A stretch of DNA of 64,000 nucleotides from positions 1 to 64,000 of the forward strand of contig NZ_BJUV01000014.1 of NCBI RefSeq assembly GCF_007988805.1, read 5' to 3'. Of the stretch, positions 26,661 through 35,817 are shown one piece after another. Numbering within the stretch: the stretch's first letter is position 1; the number at the start of each line of letters is the position of its first letter. Origin of the DNA: Frigoribacterium faeni (GTDB taxonomy: Bacteria > Actinomycetota > Actinomycetes > Actinomycetales > Microbacteriaceae). The translations under genes were made by a program, and so were the position numbers. The notes under the pieces were generated by a model. It did no database searches. It saw nothing but the letters and a program-made list of their open reading frames with translations, and was not told the DNA's origin.

Positions 26661-27614
26661 ATGCATCCGTCGTTCATCCCTCCTCGTCAGGTCGCGATCG
26701 GCGATGCGGCCGCGTTCGTCGGAATCACGCCGCGGGCGATCCGCCACTACGAGGACATCGGCCTGCTCGCCGGGATCGAGCGCGGCAGCGACGGTCGTCG
26801 CCGCTACGGCTACGACGAGATGATCCGGCTGCTCTGGATCCGCAAGATGGCGGACGCCGGCATCGCCCTCGACGACATCCGCGACGCCTTCGGCGACACG
26901 GCCGCCTCGGGTGCGGACGGCGACGACGTCTCGCGCGTCCTCGAACGGCTGGAGGCGAATCTGATCGTTCAGGAGGCGGAGCTCCAGCGGCAACGGACCG
27001 CACTGAAGAGCATGGCCACCCGGGGCAGCAGGGTAGGTCTGCTCGACGAGTTCGTCGCCGAGCGCCTCGAGGGCCTGCCCGAGGGCTCCCTGCGCCGCGA
27101 CGACCTGGACACCCTGCTCGTGACCGAGCGGATCTTCGGCCCGCTCGGTGCGGCCATCCAGGCGGGACGGTTCGTCGCGCTGGCTGCCGACCCGCGCCTC
27201 CGGGAGGAGTCCGATCGTGTCGATGCGGCCGAGGAGGCGCTCGACGACTCGGTCGCCGTCGACGACCCGCGAGTGGCCCAGGTGGCCGCCGAACGCCACG
27301 CCTTCGAGGTCGCGCTGTTCGCCGCCATCGACGCGTCGGGGCAGCCGGAGGACGACGACGCCCTCCTGGACGCCTGGGATGCCCTGCACCCCGAGGGCGT
27401 CGAGACGGACGATGACGCGACCGATCACCAGTCGGGTCCGCGGCGGGGATCGGAGGGCGTCGCCGCCGTCATCAGCAGGATGCCCTACGACTTCTCTCCC
27501 GCCCGCCTGCGCTGCATGGAGCTCGCGCAGGAGCTGGCCGCCGAGGCGCTCCTCACAGGGGAACCCCCTCGCGGATCGGGCGACACGCCGGTCGCCGAGG
27601 TCAGCCCGCGGTGA
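26661..27614 (+). CDS. MerR-family transcriptional regulator
   Basis: A 317-aa protein. The N-terminal winged HTH contains ITPRAIRHYEDIGLL (about 25-39) and YGYDEMIRLLWIRKM. A long coiled helix and an all-alpha C-terminal region without an obvious metal site follow, so it is longer than metal-sensing MerR proteins and may sense an organic ligand. Start ATG 26661 follows AGGAAGG. Its 3' end overlaps the convergent TetR gene by 14 bp. Confidence 0.85.
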   Translation: MHPSFIPPRQVAIGDAAAFVGITPRAIRHYEDIGLLAGIERGSDGRRRYGYDEMIRLLWIRKMADAGIALDDIRDAFGDTAASGADGDDVSRVLERLEANLIVQEAELQRQRTALKSMATRGSRVGLLDEFVAERLEGLPEGSLRRDDLDTLLVTERIFGPLGAAIQAGRFVALAADPRLREESDRVDAAEEALDDSVAVDDPRVAQVAAERHAFEVALFAAIDASGQPEDDDALLDAWDALHPEGVETDDDATDHQSGPRRGSEGVAAVISRMPYDFSPARLRCMELAQELAAEALLTGEPPRGSGDTPVAEVSPR

Positions 27615-28203
27615 TCGCCCGAGCGGCGAGCTCGGAACCGAGCATGGTGTCCATCGCGGCGTCCACGAGGGCGTCTCCGTGATGGCGCGCGAGTCGGCGA
27701 GACGCGACGAGCGCCGCGATGCCCTGCATCGTCGCCGCGAAGAGCATCTTGAACGTCTCTCGCGAGTCGTCGGCTGAACCGCCGGCCGGCGCCGGCCCCA
27801 GAGCGCCGTCGAGCGTGGCGAAGAGGACGCCGGCCGCTTCCTGGACCCCGTCGGATCGGCGGGACGTCTTGGTCTCGAACATGAGATCCATCAGCGCCGC
27901 ATCGTCGATGGCGAAGTCGACGTAGGCGTGACCGACCAGCCTCAGCCGGTCCGGTAGAGAGCCCCCACCGTGCAGCGCACGGCGGACGGCTGCGGTGAGC
28001 CGTTCGAAGCCGAGCTCCGCCAGGGCGTCGAGGAGGGCTTGCCGATCCACGAAGTGGCTCCGCGGAGCCCCGTGACTGACGCCGGCCCGACGAGCGAGGT
28101 CGCGGAGGGAGAGCCCGGCCACGCCCGATTCCCGAACGACGGTGGTCGCCTCGTCGAGCAGCACCGCCCGCAGGTTCCCGTGGTGGAAGGGTCGTTCCGT
28201 CAT
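27601..28203 (-). CDS. TetR-family regulator of the adjacent NmrA-like gene
   Basis: A 200-aa protein with the TetR HTH (LSLRDLARRAGVSHGAPRSHF, split about 31-51) and a C-terminal TetR_C_33-like sensor domain. It is divergent from the NAD(P)-binding protein gene. Two TAGAC-based operators lie in the 62-bp gap, so it probably represses itself and that gene. Confidence 0.88.
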   Translation of the reverse strand: MTERPFHHGNLRAVLLDEATTVVRESGVAGLSLRDLARRAGVSHGAPRSHFVDRQALLDALAELGFERLTAAVRRALHGGGSLPDRLRLVGHAYVDFAIDDAALMDLMFETKTSRRSDGVQEAAGVLFATLDGALGPAPAGGSADDSRETFKMLFAATMQGIAALVASRRLARHHGDALVDAAMDTMLGSELAARAITAG

Positions 28204-28213
28204 CCGGCCATCT

Positions 28214-28226
28214 TAGACCGCGTCTA
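28214..28226. promoter_or_regulatory. TetR operator 1
   Basis: TAGACCGCGTCTA: inverted TAGAC/GTCTA arms, 11 bp from the TetR start codon. Confidence 0.65.
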
Positions 28227-28230
28227 GACA

Positions 28231-28259
28231 TTGACTAGTTACTAGACAGCGCCTAGATT
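28231..28259 (+). promoter_or_regulatory. promoter of the NmrA-like gene, probably leaderless
   Basis: TTGACT (28231-28236), 17 bp, TAGATT (28254-28259). The expected transcription start falls at or next to the ATG at 28266, and no Shine-Dalgarno is present, which together suggest a leaderless mRNA. The -10 element overlaps operator 2. Confidence 0.6.
28243..28255. promoter_or_regulatory. TetR operator 2
   Basis: TAGACAGCGCCTA, one arm mismatch relative to operator 1; the centres are 29 bp apart. It covers the spacer and start of the -10 of the rightward promoter. Confidence 0.6.
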
Positions 28260-28265
28260 GACGGC

Positions 28266-28916
28266 ATGACATCTTCGCGTTCCCTCCTGGTCCTCGGCGC
28301 CACCGGGCAGACCGGCCAGCACTTCACCCGCCTCGCCCTCGATGCGGGGCACCGCGTCCGAGCCCTGGCGAGAACACCGGGCAAGCTCTCGATCTTCCAC
28401 GACGATCTCGACGTCGTGCAGGGATCGATCGACCACGAACTCGACCTCGGAGCCCTCCTCGACGGTGTCGACGCGGTCGTGATGATGCTCGGTGACGTCC
28501 GGGCACAGCGCGACCGGCAGGTCAACACGACGTTCGTCCGATCGCTCGTCCCCGCCATGCGGCGCTCCGGCACCCGGAGGCTGCTCTATCAGGCGGGCGG
28601 GCTGAGCGCCGCACCGGGCACGCGCCTCCCTCTCGTCCTCCGAGCCGTGCGGAGCACGATCGCGCGGGGCTACATCGGTCAGCACGAGGACAACGAGGCC
28701 GTCATGCGGTACCTGGATGAGGAGGCCCGAGACATCGAGTGGATGGTGCACCGCGCCGGCATCGGCTCCGACGGCCCCTCGAAGGGCGAGCTGCGACGAT
28801 CGTCGTCGTCGATCAGCATCGGCACGTTCGTCGACTGCGCCACGTACAACCTGCGGACCCTGCTGGACGACTCGGCGGTGCACACCTTCGACAGCAGCGC
28901 CTACCGGCGAGACTGA
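28266..28916 (+). CDS. NAD(P)-binding NmrA/SDR-like oxidoreductase
   Basis: A 216-aa atypical short-chain dehydrogenase. GATGQTGQH at 11-19 is the dinucleotide-binding loop of the NmrA/SDR_a5 group, and VRALARTPGK binds the NADP phosphate in relatives. No YxxxK catalytic pair is visible, so it may be a redox sensor or NADPH-dependent quinone reductase-like protein. It is controlled by the divergent TetR protein, as the operators indicate. Confidence 0.82.
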   Translation: MTSSRSLLVLGATGQTGQHFTRLALDAGHRVRALARTPGKLSIFHDDLDVVQGSIDHELDLGALLDGVDAVVMMLGDVRAQRDRQVNTTFVRSLVPAMRRSGTRRLLYQAGGLSAAPGTRLPLVLRAVRSTIARGYIGQHEDNEAVMRYLDEEARDIEWMVHRAGIGSDGPSKGELRRSSSSISIGTFVDCATYNLRTLLDDSAVHTFDSSAYRRD

Positions 28917-29018
28917 CGCCCTTCGCCCCGCCAGGACAGGTGCGACCGGCGCGAGCTCCTTGAGACCTCGCCGGCACCGACGTACGGTGGAGGGGTCGAC
29001 GGTGACGAGGGAGTGATC

Positions 29019-29285
29019 ATGGACGAGAACACGGACCAGCGACGGGGGCGACTCCGACTTCAGCGCCCGACGTTCAGCGGCTCGTCCGTCGGCTGGGGCA
29101 TCGGCGCGTTCTTCTGGCTGTTCTGCGCGGTCCAGACTCTGGTCGGCGTCGTTCAGGACGGCGGCACGACGTTCGTGGGCGCCCTGGTACTAGTTGCGCT
29201 CGCGGCCCTGGCCGTCGTCTGCATCATCGGCACCGTGGCGACCATCCGGCATCCTCGCCCCGCGCCTCCTGCCACGGACACGTGA
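29019..29285 (+). CDS. small two-helix membrane protein
   Basis: An 88-aa protein. Basic N-terminal tail, then two hydrophobic segments (about 24-44 and 51-75). Start ATG 29019 lies six bases after GAGGGAG. Not recognised. Confidence 0.55.
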   Translation: MDENTDQRRGRLRLQRPTFSGSSVGWGIGAFFWLFCAVQTLVGVVQDGGTTFVGALVLVALAALAVVCIIGTVATIRHPRPAPPATDT

Positions 29286-29500
29286 GAGCCGGCCAGGGAG
29301 CCTTCAGCGGTTCACGTGGCTATCCGTCGCGCCGGGCTGACGGCCCCACAGCCTGGGCGGTTCGCTGAATCGGCGCTCTGCTGGACTGACACGACCGCGC
29401 GGGCGGTGAAGGCGATGGGGGCGCGGGCCGCCTTGTCCCCGTAGGGGGAGTGGACGACATCTGCACCCACGCCGAGGGGTCGCGCACCTAGTGTTCGACC

Positions 29501-30127
29501 ATGCACGACTTCGCGTCATCCCGGTCCGCCTTCATCGGTGCCGCGACCTGGTTCGCCGACACGGTCGCCGAGCTCGATCTCACGCCTCCGGGATGGGAAG
29601 CAGCCGCGTTGGGCGTCTGGTCCCGACGCGACCTCGTCGGTCACACCTCGAGGGCCCTCTTGACGGTCGAGGACTACCTCCGGCTCGAACCCTCGTCCTC
29701 GACGCTCGAGACCATTGACTACTACCGGGTGGTCCGTTCGGGCCGCGCCGACCCCGACGACGTCGCCGAGCGCGGTCGTCGAGCCGGCGTCGATCTCGGT
29801 CCGAGCCTCCCCGAGGCCGTTCGTTCGATCGTGGATCGAGCAGCCGATCTGATCATCCGTCAGCCGGCCGACGCGCTCGTGTCCACGCCGGTCGGCGACT
29901 GGACGCTGGCCACCTACCTGCCCACCCGGATCTTCGAGCTCGTGGTCCACACGCTCGATCTGCGCCGAGCCGCGGGGTTGGACGGCGACATCCCCGCGGG
30001 GCCGAGCCGGGCAGCGCTGGAGGTCCTCGGGATCCTCGTCGCCGACAGCCGGCCGGAGGAGGCGCCGGCCCTTCTCACGACGCTGACCGGTCGAAGCGTC
30101 ATGACCACGATCTACTCGGTCCTCTAG
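29501..30127 (+). CDS. maleylpyruvate isomerase-like (DinB-fold, TIGR03083) protein
   Basis: A 208-aa protein. The four-helix N-terminal domain has WSRRDLVGHTSRAL with the metal-binding His. EDYLRLEP, the later GDWTLATYLPTRIFELVVHTLDL and the second His match the actinobacterial mycothiol-dependent maleylpyruvate isomerase group. Many members are thiol-dependent transferases of unknown substrate. It stands alone. Confidence 0.75.
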   Translation: MHDFASSRSAFIGAATWFADTVAELDLTPPGWEAAALGVWSRRDLVGHTSRALLTVEDYLRLEPSSSTLETIDYYRVVRSGRADPDDVAERGRRAGVDLGPSLPEAVRSIVDRAADLIIRQPADALVSTPVGDWTLATYLPTRIFELVVHTLDLRRAAGLDGDIPAGPSRAALEVLGILVADSRPEEAPALLTTLTGRSVMTTIYSVL

Positions 30128-30353
30128 GCGGATGGCGCCCCGCACCTCGTCTCCCCCTGCGAGGTGGAGTGAGTAGTCGATGGCGGAGGCCTTGGCCGTC
30201 CGAGACGGTCTGCCCGGGGATCGACAGCGCGCGTTGCCGGCGGGATACGCGGGCGGCTGCGACCTTGCCGAGAAGAGCGGACCGGGTTCCGACGGGCCGC
30301 CTACGTTCAGGTGGACCAGGCCGGTTCTCGGCCGTTGACTCAGAAGGAGCATC

Positions 30354-30524
30354 ATGTCGATCGGAGACAAGGCCAAGGACGCAGTCCAGAAGGCGGCGGG
30401 TCACGTGGAGGAAGCCGTCGGAAAGAAGACGGACGACGCCGAGCTGACCGCCCAGGGCCAGAAGGACAAGGCCATGAGCGAGGACCGCCTCGAGACGGAA
30501 CGCGCCAAAGACGGCAGCAACTGA
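30354..30524 (+). CDS. CsbD-family stress protein
   Basis: A 56-aa hydrophilic protein. MSIGDKAKDAVQKAAGHVEE and the later AELTAQGQKDK match the CsbD repeat found in sigma-B-type stress proteins; function unknown. Start ATG follows AAGGAG at good spacing, and a strong terminator follows the stop. Confidence 0.88.
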   Translation: MSIGDKAKDAVQKAAGHVEEAVGKKTDDAELTAQGQKDKAMSEDRLETERAKDGSN

Positions 30525-30540
30525 CCCACCAGCATCGTGA

Positions 30541-30568
30541 AAGGCCCGGAGCTCACGCTCCGGGCCTT
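30541..30568 (+). terminator. intrinsic terminator after csbD-like gene
   Basis: A perfect 12-bp stem, AAGGCCCGGAGC and GCTCCGGGCCTT, with loop TCAC, then CGTGTTTCC. It is 16 bp downstream of the stop. Confidence 0.85.
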
Positions 30569-30631
30569 CGTGTTTCCCCGCTCCGCCACGCGTGACAGCC
30601 CTCGAACGAGAGCCCTGGAACCAGCCGAAGG

Positions 30632-31165
30632 TCACGCCGGCGAGTCGAGCGCGGCCTGGATCGCCCTGATGCTCGCCCCGAGAGCGCCCGACGAGAGCAG
30701 CCCCGGCCCGAGCGGACCCGACGAGTCCTCCCCCAGGCGCGGCAGCCGACGCAGCGCGGTACGGACCGGGCCGCTCATGTGCTGGAGCTGCCAGGCGATC
30801 TCGGACGCGCCTCCTCGGCCCGGATCGGTCGACTCGACCGCCCTGGCCGCGTAGGCCGCCGCGCCCAGAGCATGGGCTCCCATGTGCGCGACGCCGGACG
30901 CCTGCCCGGCGGCCCAGGCGGCAGCCTTGCCCGCGGGTGACGTCGCCGAGCGCGAGGCCCGCCCGGCGTCGAACCGTCGACGGATCTCGCCGGCCGCGTC
31001 GAGCTCGCCGCGGGCGAAGGCTCGGGCTCGCTCGATGCCGTCGCGTGCCCGGTCGTCGTCGGACGCCTCGGCCTCGAACAGCGGCAGGACCCGCTCGGCG
31101 CAGTCCGCCGCCCACGCGGCGACGACGCGACGCTCGGCCTCGGTCAACGCCTGCGGAGACACCAT
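30632..31165 (-). CDS. Imm5-like putative immunity protein
   Basis: A 177-aa all-alpha protein. AAWAADCAERVLPLFE (about 16-31), IERARAFARGE and the following His-containing helix match proteins annotated as Imm-5-like putative immunity proteins. That group is known mainly by association with polymorphic toxins. Here no toxin gene is adjacent, so it is an orphan or has another role. Start ATG 31165. Confidence 0.6.
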   Translation of the reverse strand: MVSPQALTEAERRVVAAWAADCAERVLPLFEAEASDDDRARDGIERARAFARGELDAAGEIRRRFDAGRASRSATSPAGKAAAWAAGQASGVAHMGAHALGAAAYAARAVESTDPGRGGASEIAWQLQHMSGPVRTALRRLPRLGEDSSGPLGPGLLSSGALGASIRAIQAALDSPA

Positions 31166-31314
31166 GCCTGAACCCTGGCACACGAGCCGAGGAGGCGGGC
31201 GCCGGGTCGCGCAGGACGACCTACGATGACTAAACGAACCGTCGCGGACTGCCCGGCCTTCGCCCCGACGCCGGACCAGCGTGCATACTCGGCCGCGGCG
31301 CCGACCGACCCTGA

Positions 31315-31986
31315 TCAGGTCCGCGACTCGGTGCGCCGGGGCTTCAGCCGCTCCGGCGCATCGGTCGCGGGCACCCACTCGCAGGTGAACGACCCGCGGT
31401 ATCCGAACAGGAACCCGAAGACGCGATTGCGCACCTCGAGGTCGACGTGGAACCTCTCGTCGTCGTCCGACCACCATTCGTGCAGGGTCGCGCGGCCGCT
31501 GAACAGCATCGGGAACCGGAACGCGATCGGCCCCTCGTAGAACCGCTGCGCGTCCGAGGTCAGGACGAGACCGCCCCGCTCGTCGACGGCGAGGTCGAGA
31601 TCGACCGCGAGGTGCTGGTGCGTCCCGAGGTAGTCGAGCACACGTCCGCCGGCGAGCACCATCGTGGCGTCGAACCGCGCCGTCCGCCCGGGCTTCGTCG
31701 TGTACGTGCGGACGAAGGTCACGGTCTCGCGGCCGAACCGGTCGCGGTACGGGTAGTTCTCGATCGTGAACGGGAGACCCTCGCCGACGTCCGGCACGAG
31801 GATGTTCCGCAGCCGTCCGATCTGCAGGAACGGCACCGTCCACCACGGCCCGCGCCGGATCGACGACATGACCCCGCGTCCGATGCACGCCTCGGCGGCG
31901 TCGAGGCCGACTCCGAAGCGTCGTCGCATCATCGGGTGCAGGCGCGGAAAGTCGTCGCCGAGCGCCGACTCGAACACGGACGTCAT
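31315..31986 (-). CDS. DUF4166 domain protein
   Basis: A 223-aa protein. FESALGDDFPRLHPMMRRRF opens the DUF4166 domain, and the rest is beta-rich with GPIAFRFPMLFSGRA. Function unknown; the family is often fused to or next to epimerases or SRPBCC proteins, as here. Start ATG 31986 overlaps the stop of the SRPBCC gene (ATGA). Confidence 0.78.
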   Translation of the reverse strand: MTSVFESALGDDFPRLHPMMRRRFGVGLDAAEACIGRGVMSSIRRGPWWTVPFLQIGRLRNILVPDVGEGLPFTIENYPYRDRFGRETVTFVRTYTTKPGRTARFDATMVLAGGRVLDYLGTHQHLAVDLDLAVDERGGLVLTSDAQRFYEGPIAFRFPMLFSGRATLHEWWSDDDERFHVDLEVRNRVFGFLFGYRGSFTCEWVPATDAPERLKPRRTESRT

Positions 31987-32612
31987 CGGTCGCCGCTCGG
32001 ATCGGGCAGTGCCGCCAACGTGGCGGGTGCGTCCTGCAGCTGGTCGCCGCGGCGGCTGCCGCCCTCGGGTGCGCGCCGGGTTCGGGAGGCGCGGGGCCGG
32101 TCCCGTCGCCACACCTGCAGAACCGAGAGGAGCGTCCACACCTCGGGTTCGCCGCCGCCCTCCAGCCAGATCCGTAAGCGGTCGAAGCTCCAGGCGGTGG
32201 CCCACCCCAGGAGCGGCCGGACGACGAGGTCAAGGGGGCCCCACCCGGCGTCGTAGTCGTAGCCCGTGATGAAGCGCGTTCGACCGTCATCGGTGGGGAC
32301 GTACCGCCAGTAGCCGCGTCCCGCCCGGATGGGCGACAGCCGATCGTCGGTACCGAAGCGCAACGCCGACGTCCGAGTGCCGTCGGCCCGTCGGCGTTCG
32401 CCGATGCTCACCCCGGTGCCGTGCACGTCGTGGACGATCGTGCGTCGGACGTACGTGAACTGCGCGGCCCCGTCGGCATCGGCCGCTTCGGGCAGGATCT
32501 CCGAGAACCGGAGATCCCACCGCACGTGCTCCTGGGGATCCTGCGACGCCGCCCACACCCGTTCGATGTCGGCGTCGATGACGGTCTCGACATAGATTCC
32601 CCTGGTCCCCAC
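31983..32612 (-). CDS. SRPBCC-family protein
   Basis: About 209 aa. Residues 1-150 form a START/Bet v1-like helix-grip fold (IYVETVIDADIERVWAASQD, later RFITGYDYDAGWGPLDLVVR). The C-terminal 55 residues are Arg-rich and disordered. It probably binds a hydrophobic ligand. The start is taken as GTG 32612. It is coupled to the DUF4166 gene. Confidence 0.72.
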   Translation of the reverse strand: MGTRGIYVETVIDADIERVWAASQDPQEHVRWDLRFSEILPEAADADGAAQFTYVRRTIVHDVHGTGVSIGERRRADGTRTSALRFGTDDRLSPIRAGRGYWRYVPTDDGRTRFITGYDYDAGWGPLDLVVRPLLGWATAWSFDRLRIWLEGGGEPEVWTLLSVLQVWRRDRPRASRTRRAPEGGSRRGDQLQDAPATLAALPDPSGDR

Positions 32613-32786
32613 GTGCGGAAGCCTATCCACGACGATGCGCCCGTGGGTGGACTCATCCTGGTGATCTACTACCCCGACGCCCACGGCGACAGTGCCGACC
32701 GGCTGCGCCTCCTCTCGACCTGGGACTCCGGCACGCCCACGTCCGCGATCGACGCGCGCGGCTAGCGACTCAGCGACGCCGCCGCC

Positions 32787-33200
32787 TCACTCGGCGGCGG
32801 TGAAGCTCCACTCGGGCTTGCCGCCCGCAGCATTCGAGGTGATCGTCGTCCCGAGGATGATGAACCGCGCCTCCGAGTCCGTCCTCGGGCGGTGCTCGAC
32901 TCCTCGGTCGACGACGAAGACGTCACCGGGTACGAGCTCGACGTCGTGCGTCCTGAGTTGCACGGTCAGTGCACCCTCCAGGAGGACGAAGGTCTCGTCC
33001 TGGTCGTCGTGGTGGTGCCACTCCGTCGACCCTGCGCCCTTGGCGACCTTGATCAACGTGCCGTTGGCTGTCGCGAGGGTGCGCTGCGACCAGAACTCGG
33101 TGAGCGCGTCCAGGGTCGCCGTCGCGCTGACGGGTCCGGACATCACCTGCGCAGGGTCCGCGTCGGTCGTCGTCGTGCCGTGGATGGGTTCCTCGTTCAT
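32787..33200 (-). CDS. cupin-domain protein
   Basis: A 137-aa single-domain cupin. EWHHHDDQDETFVLLEG and PGDVFVVDRGVEHRPR give the two cupin motifs, with likely metal ligands His, His, Glu and His. Substrate unknown. Start ATG 33200. Confidence 0.82.
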   Translation of the reverse strand: MNEEPIHGTTTTDADPAQVMSGPVSATATLDALTEFWSQRTLATANGTLIKVAKGAGSTEWHHHDDQDETFVLLEGALTVQLRTHDVELVPGDVFVVDRGVEHRPRTDSEARFIILGTTITSNAAGGKPEWSFTAAE

Positions 33201-33541
33201 GACGTCATCTTCTCGGAGACGACAGCGGATGTGAACGGCCACCTGGACAGCGCTGGCCCTTGTCTTCGAGCTCCATCAACGACGCGCCGCCGCCAGCACG
33301 TGGGGTCAGGCTACGGCTGGGATCGAACGCCGATACTCGATCGAGGGACTTTCCCGCTGAGCCGGCGGCTATCGATATGGATCCGCTGACCGTGGGGTGA
33401 ACCGTCCTGCACGGCGCGCAGCTTCCTCTGCACCGTGGGTGTCCGAGCAGGAAGGGCCATTCGGCCTGGAATGGTGTCACTGCCACGCCCGCCCTCTCCG
33501 GCTGTCGGCCAGGGACGGCCGATGAAAAGAGATCCGAAGCG
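33201..33541. other. gene-free stretch
   Basis: No supported gene. A segment at 33300-33370 looks somewhat like a reversed tRNA T-arm and D-arm (GGGATCGAAC, CCCGCTGAGCC) but the stems do not pair. The end of the stretch provides the leader of the DUF1963 gene. Confidence 0.5.
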
Positions 33542-34444
33542 ATGAAAGACAAGAACCGCCCGCCCATCCACGGCTACCGATCGCTGATCGTGGACTGGCT
33601 GCAGAAGAAGAAGTACCGCGAGGCGCGGCTCGACGAGAGGGTCGAGTTCAGCGTCGCGTACACCGAGCAGGGCTCTGAGCCGGGTCTCGACACCATCCTC
33701 GAGACCGCGATGTATGGCGGGTCCTGGCTGGGCGGCCCGGCCGTCGGCATCACCCAGGAGCAATGGCCTCGTCGCCGCGACGGGCACCCCCTCGCCCACG
33801 TCGCCTCCTTCCATCTGAGCGAGGCATCCGGAGTCATGGACTCGTCGATGCGCGCAGACTGGCCCGACACCCGCGAAGACCTCCCCCACGACGGGATCCT
33901 GCAGATCTTCCACGACCTCGAGACGTACGGCACCGAGCCCGAGGACGGCGATACCGGTGGTTGGCTCGTCCGCTGGCTCCCCGTCCCCGACCTGACACTG
34001 CTCGCCGGCTCCCCCGCCGATCTCGACCTCCCGACCGATGCAGCTCAGGAGGTGACGGCGATGGCGACGTTCTCGATCCCCACGTCGCTCGACCTCGGCG
34101 TGACGACCGAGAAGGCGCTCGACGCGGCCGAGGAGGCGACGATCGCCTTCGAGAGGATGTGGAACTGGCAACGAACACGAGACCGCGATGCAGGACCCGC
34201 TCCCATCACGCACCTCTACGGCTACTCGCAGGCCGGGCACACCGTGGCCGTCGAAGACATCCTCCCCGAGTGCCTCCCTCTCACGGCTCCTGGGGACTCT
34301 TTTCGACTCGTCGCCGACATCGAGAGCAGCACCACCCTCGACGGCTGGTTCGGCGACGCGTCGCCGCTCGAGGTCTGGATGCGGCAGAGCGACCTCGACG
34401 CCCGCGCATTCCACCACGCCTGGTGCATCATCCGCGCAGACTGA
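33542..34444 (+). CDS. DUF1963 (YwqG-like) protein
   Basis: A 300-aa protein. GSWLGGPAVGITQEQWP, PLAHVASFHL and HDGILQIFHDLETYG match the YwqG/DUF1963 fold, which has unknown function and often appears near toxin or immunity genes. Start ATG 33542. GC and codon use look native. Confidence 0.68.
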   Translation: MKDKNRPPIHGYRSLIVDWLQKKKYREARLDERVEFSVAYTEQGSEPGLDTILETAMYGGSWLGGPAVGITQEQWPRRRDGHPLAHVASFHLSEASGVMDSSMRADWPDTREDLPHDGILQIFHDLETYGTEPEDGDTGGWLVRWLPVPDLTLLAGSPADLDLPTDAAQEVTAMATFSIPTSLDLGVTTEKALDAAEEATIAFERMWNWQRTRDRDAGPAPITHLYGYSQAGHTVAVEDILPECLPLTAPGDSFRLVADIESSTTLDGWFGDASPLEVWMRQSDLDARAFHHAWCIIRAD

Positions 34445-34467
34445 GACGAGCTGACGCCCGGTGCACG

Positions 34468-35085
34468 ATGGGCAATCGGACAGTCAACGCTCGGTCGACT
34501 GACGGCCCAGAGCCTGTCCCAGGCCAAGCTGTGAAGCGGCAATCCGCCCGCCGCCACCCCGGCAACAGCGACTTCCGCCACCCCGGCAACAGCGACGAGT
34601 GCGCGAGCGTCGCCGGCGAGGACCTCGCGGCCGCGGTCGGACTGCACTGGCCCGCGGTCGCCGACATCGACGACGCCGGCCCGTACTTCGACCCCAGACA
34701 CACCGTGCACGTCGGTCACCGCCAAGACGATGAGGAGGCGGCGGAGGCCACCCGGGTCCTCGGGCTCGTGGTCTCGGCGAAGGAGGCGCAGGCCCGGACA
34801 CCAGGACAGCTCGCCTCAGACGTGCGCGCAGTCGCCGGCACCCGCTACTGGCTGCAAGTGGATGCCGACATCCTGGACCCGAGCGTGATGCCGGCAGTCG
34901 ACAGCCCCGACCCCGGCGGCCTCACCGCTGCAGAACTGACGGCTCTCCTGCAGCACCTGGCTCCTCACGCCATGGGGATCTCCATCACCGTGTTCGACCC
35001 CGATCTCGACCCGGCCGGCGACTACGCCAGAACTCTGACCGAGATCCTCACCACAGGTCTCGACCAACTCAGCCGGAACGCCTGA
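34468..35085 (+). pseudogene. 5'-truncated arginase-family gene
   Basis: The C-terminal half of an arginase/agmatinase-like protein is clear: WLQVDADILDPSVMP holds the conserved second metal Asp pair, with DSPDPGGLTAAEL after it. The N-terminal half, with the first metal ligands, is missing. Upstream, a 22-bp sequence is duplicated (34551-34572 and 34575-34596), giving HPGNSD twice. The reading frame is open from ATG 34468, but the enzyme cannot bind its manganese pair as in the family. Probably a relic. Confidence 0.65.
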
Positions 35086-35163
35086 CCGAGCCCGCTGGAG
35101 GGTCGTCTCTCGGACACCCAGCGCACCCGCATCTCGATTGAGAGTGGTATCTATCCTTGGCTG

Positions 35164-35793
35164 GTGGAAGCAAATGACCTCGTGGCGGAAGTGGAACGGG
35201 CATTCGGCGCCTCGACGGCTGCCGGCGTGTCCTGGGCAGACCCACACGCTGACCGAGACATCAGGGACGAGGAGTACTCCCGCGTCACCGACCCAGAACG
35301 TTACCGAGTGATCGGAGCAAGGGCGATGGCCTGGATCTCCGCGGTGACCGAGCTGGGTCTCGCCACTCAGCACAGCGCCGAAGTCCCAACCTGGACTTCT
35401 GAGTCCGAGACCTCTCGGGCCATCAAGGTCACACCGAAGGCGCCCGGGGCCTTGTCGATAGTGGTTGTCCTGGGTTGGTTCGAGAGCGATCAAGCGACTG
35501 TCGCTTCCATCGAGGTCGGCATGCCGCCGGTCACCATCGAGATGCTGCCGGTCTGCGGGTGCGACGCCTGCGACAGCGGCAGCGAGGATCTCCTCAGTTC
35601 GGTCGACGGGGCTTTCCTCGGCATCATGGACGGGCATTTCCTCTACGCGGAGGGCCGAGACTGGACGATCACTGCCACCAAGGATGGGTGGTCAGGTACC
35701 GGCAGCCAAGATTTCGACGCGCTGGTGAATGCGGCCCGCAATGGGCACGAAATCGGCAAGAGAATGCTCACCGGAGCCAGATGGTGGTCCTAG
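35164..35793 (+). CDS. DUF6226-like protein
   Basis: A 209-aa soluble protein with a CGCDACDSGSEDL stretch near 135-147, a Cys pair that could bind metal, and a C-terminal FDALVNAARNG helix. It resembles the actinobacterial DUF6226 family of unknown function. Start GTG 35164. Confidence in the family name is moderate. Confidence 0.55.
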   Translation: MEANDLVAEVERAFGASTAAGVSWADPHADRDIRDEEYSRVTDPERYRVIGARAMAWISAVTELGLATQHSAEVPTWTSESETSRAIKVTPKAPGALSIVVVLGWFESDQATVASIEVGMPPVTIEMLPVCGCDACDSGSEDLLSSVDGAFLGIMDGHFLYAEGRDWTITATKDGWSGTGSQDFDALVNAARNGHEIGKRMLTGARWWS

Positions 35794-35817
35794 GGCCAGC
35801 GCCCTGTGAAGCATCCC

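Noticed and set aside
33290-33395. tRNA gene on the minus strand
   Set aside because: GTTCGATCC and GCTCAGCGGG resemble T- and D-arm parts, but T-stem, acceptor and anticodon stems do not pair.
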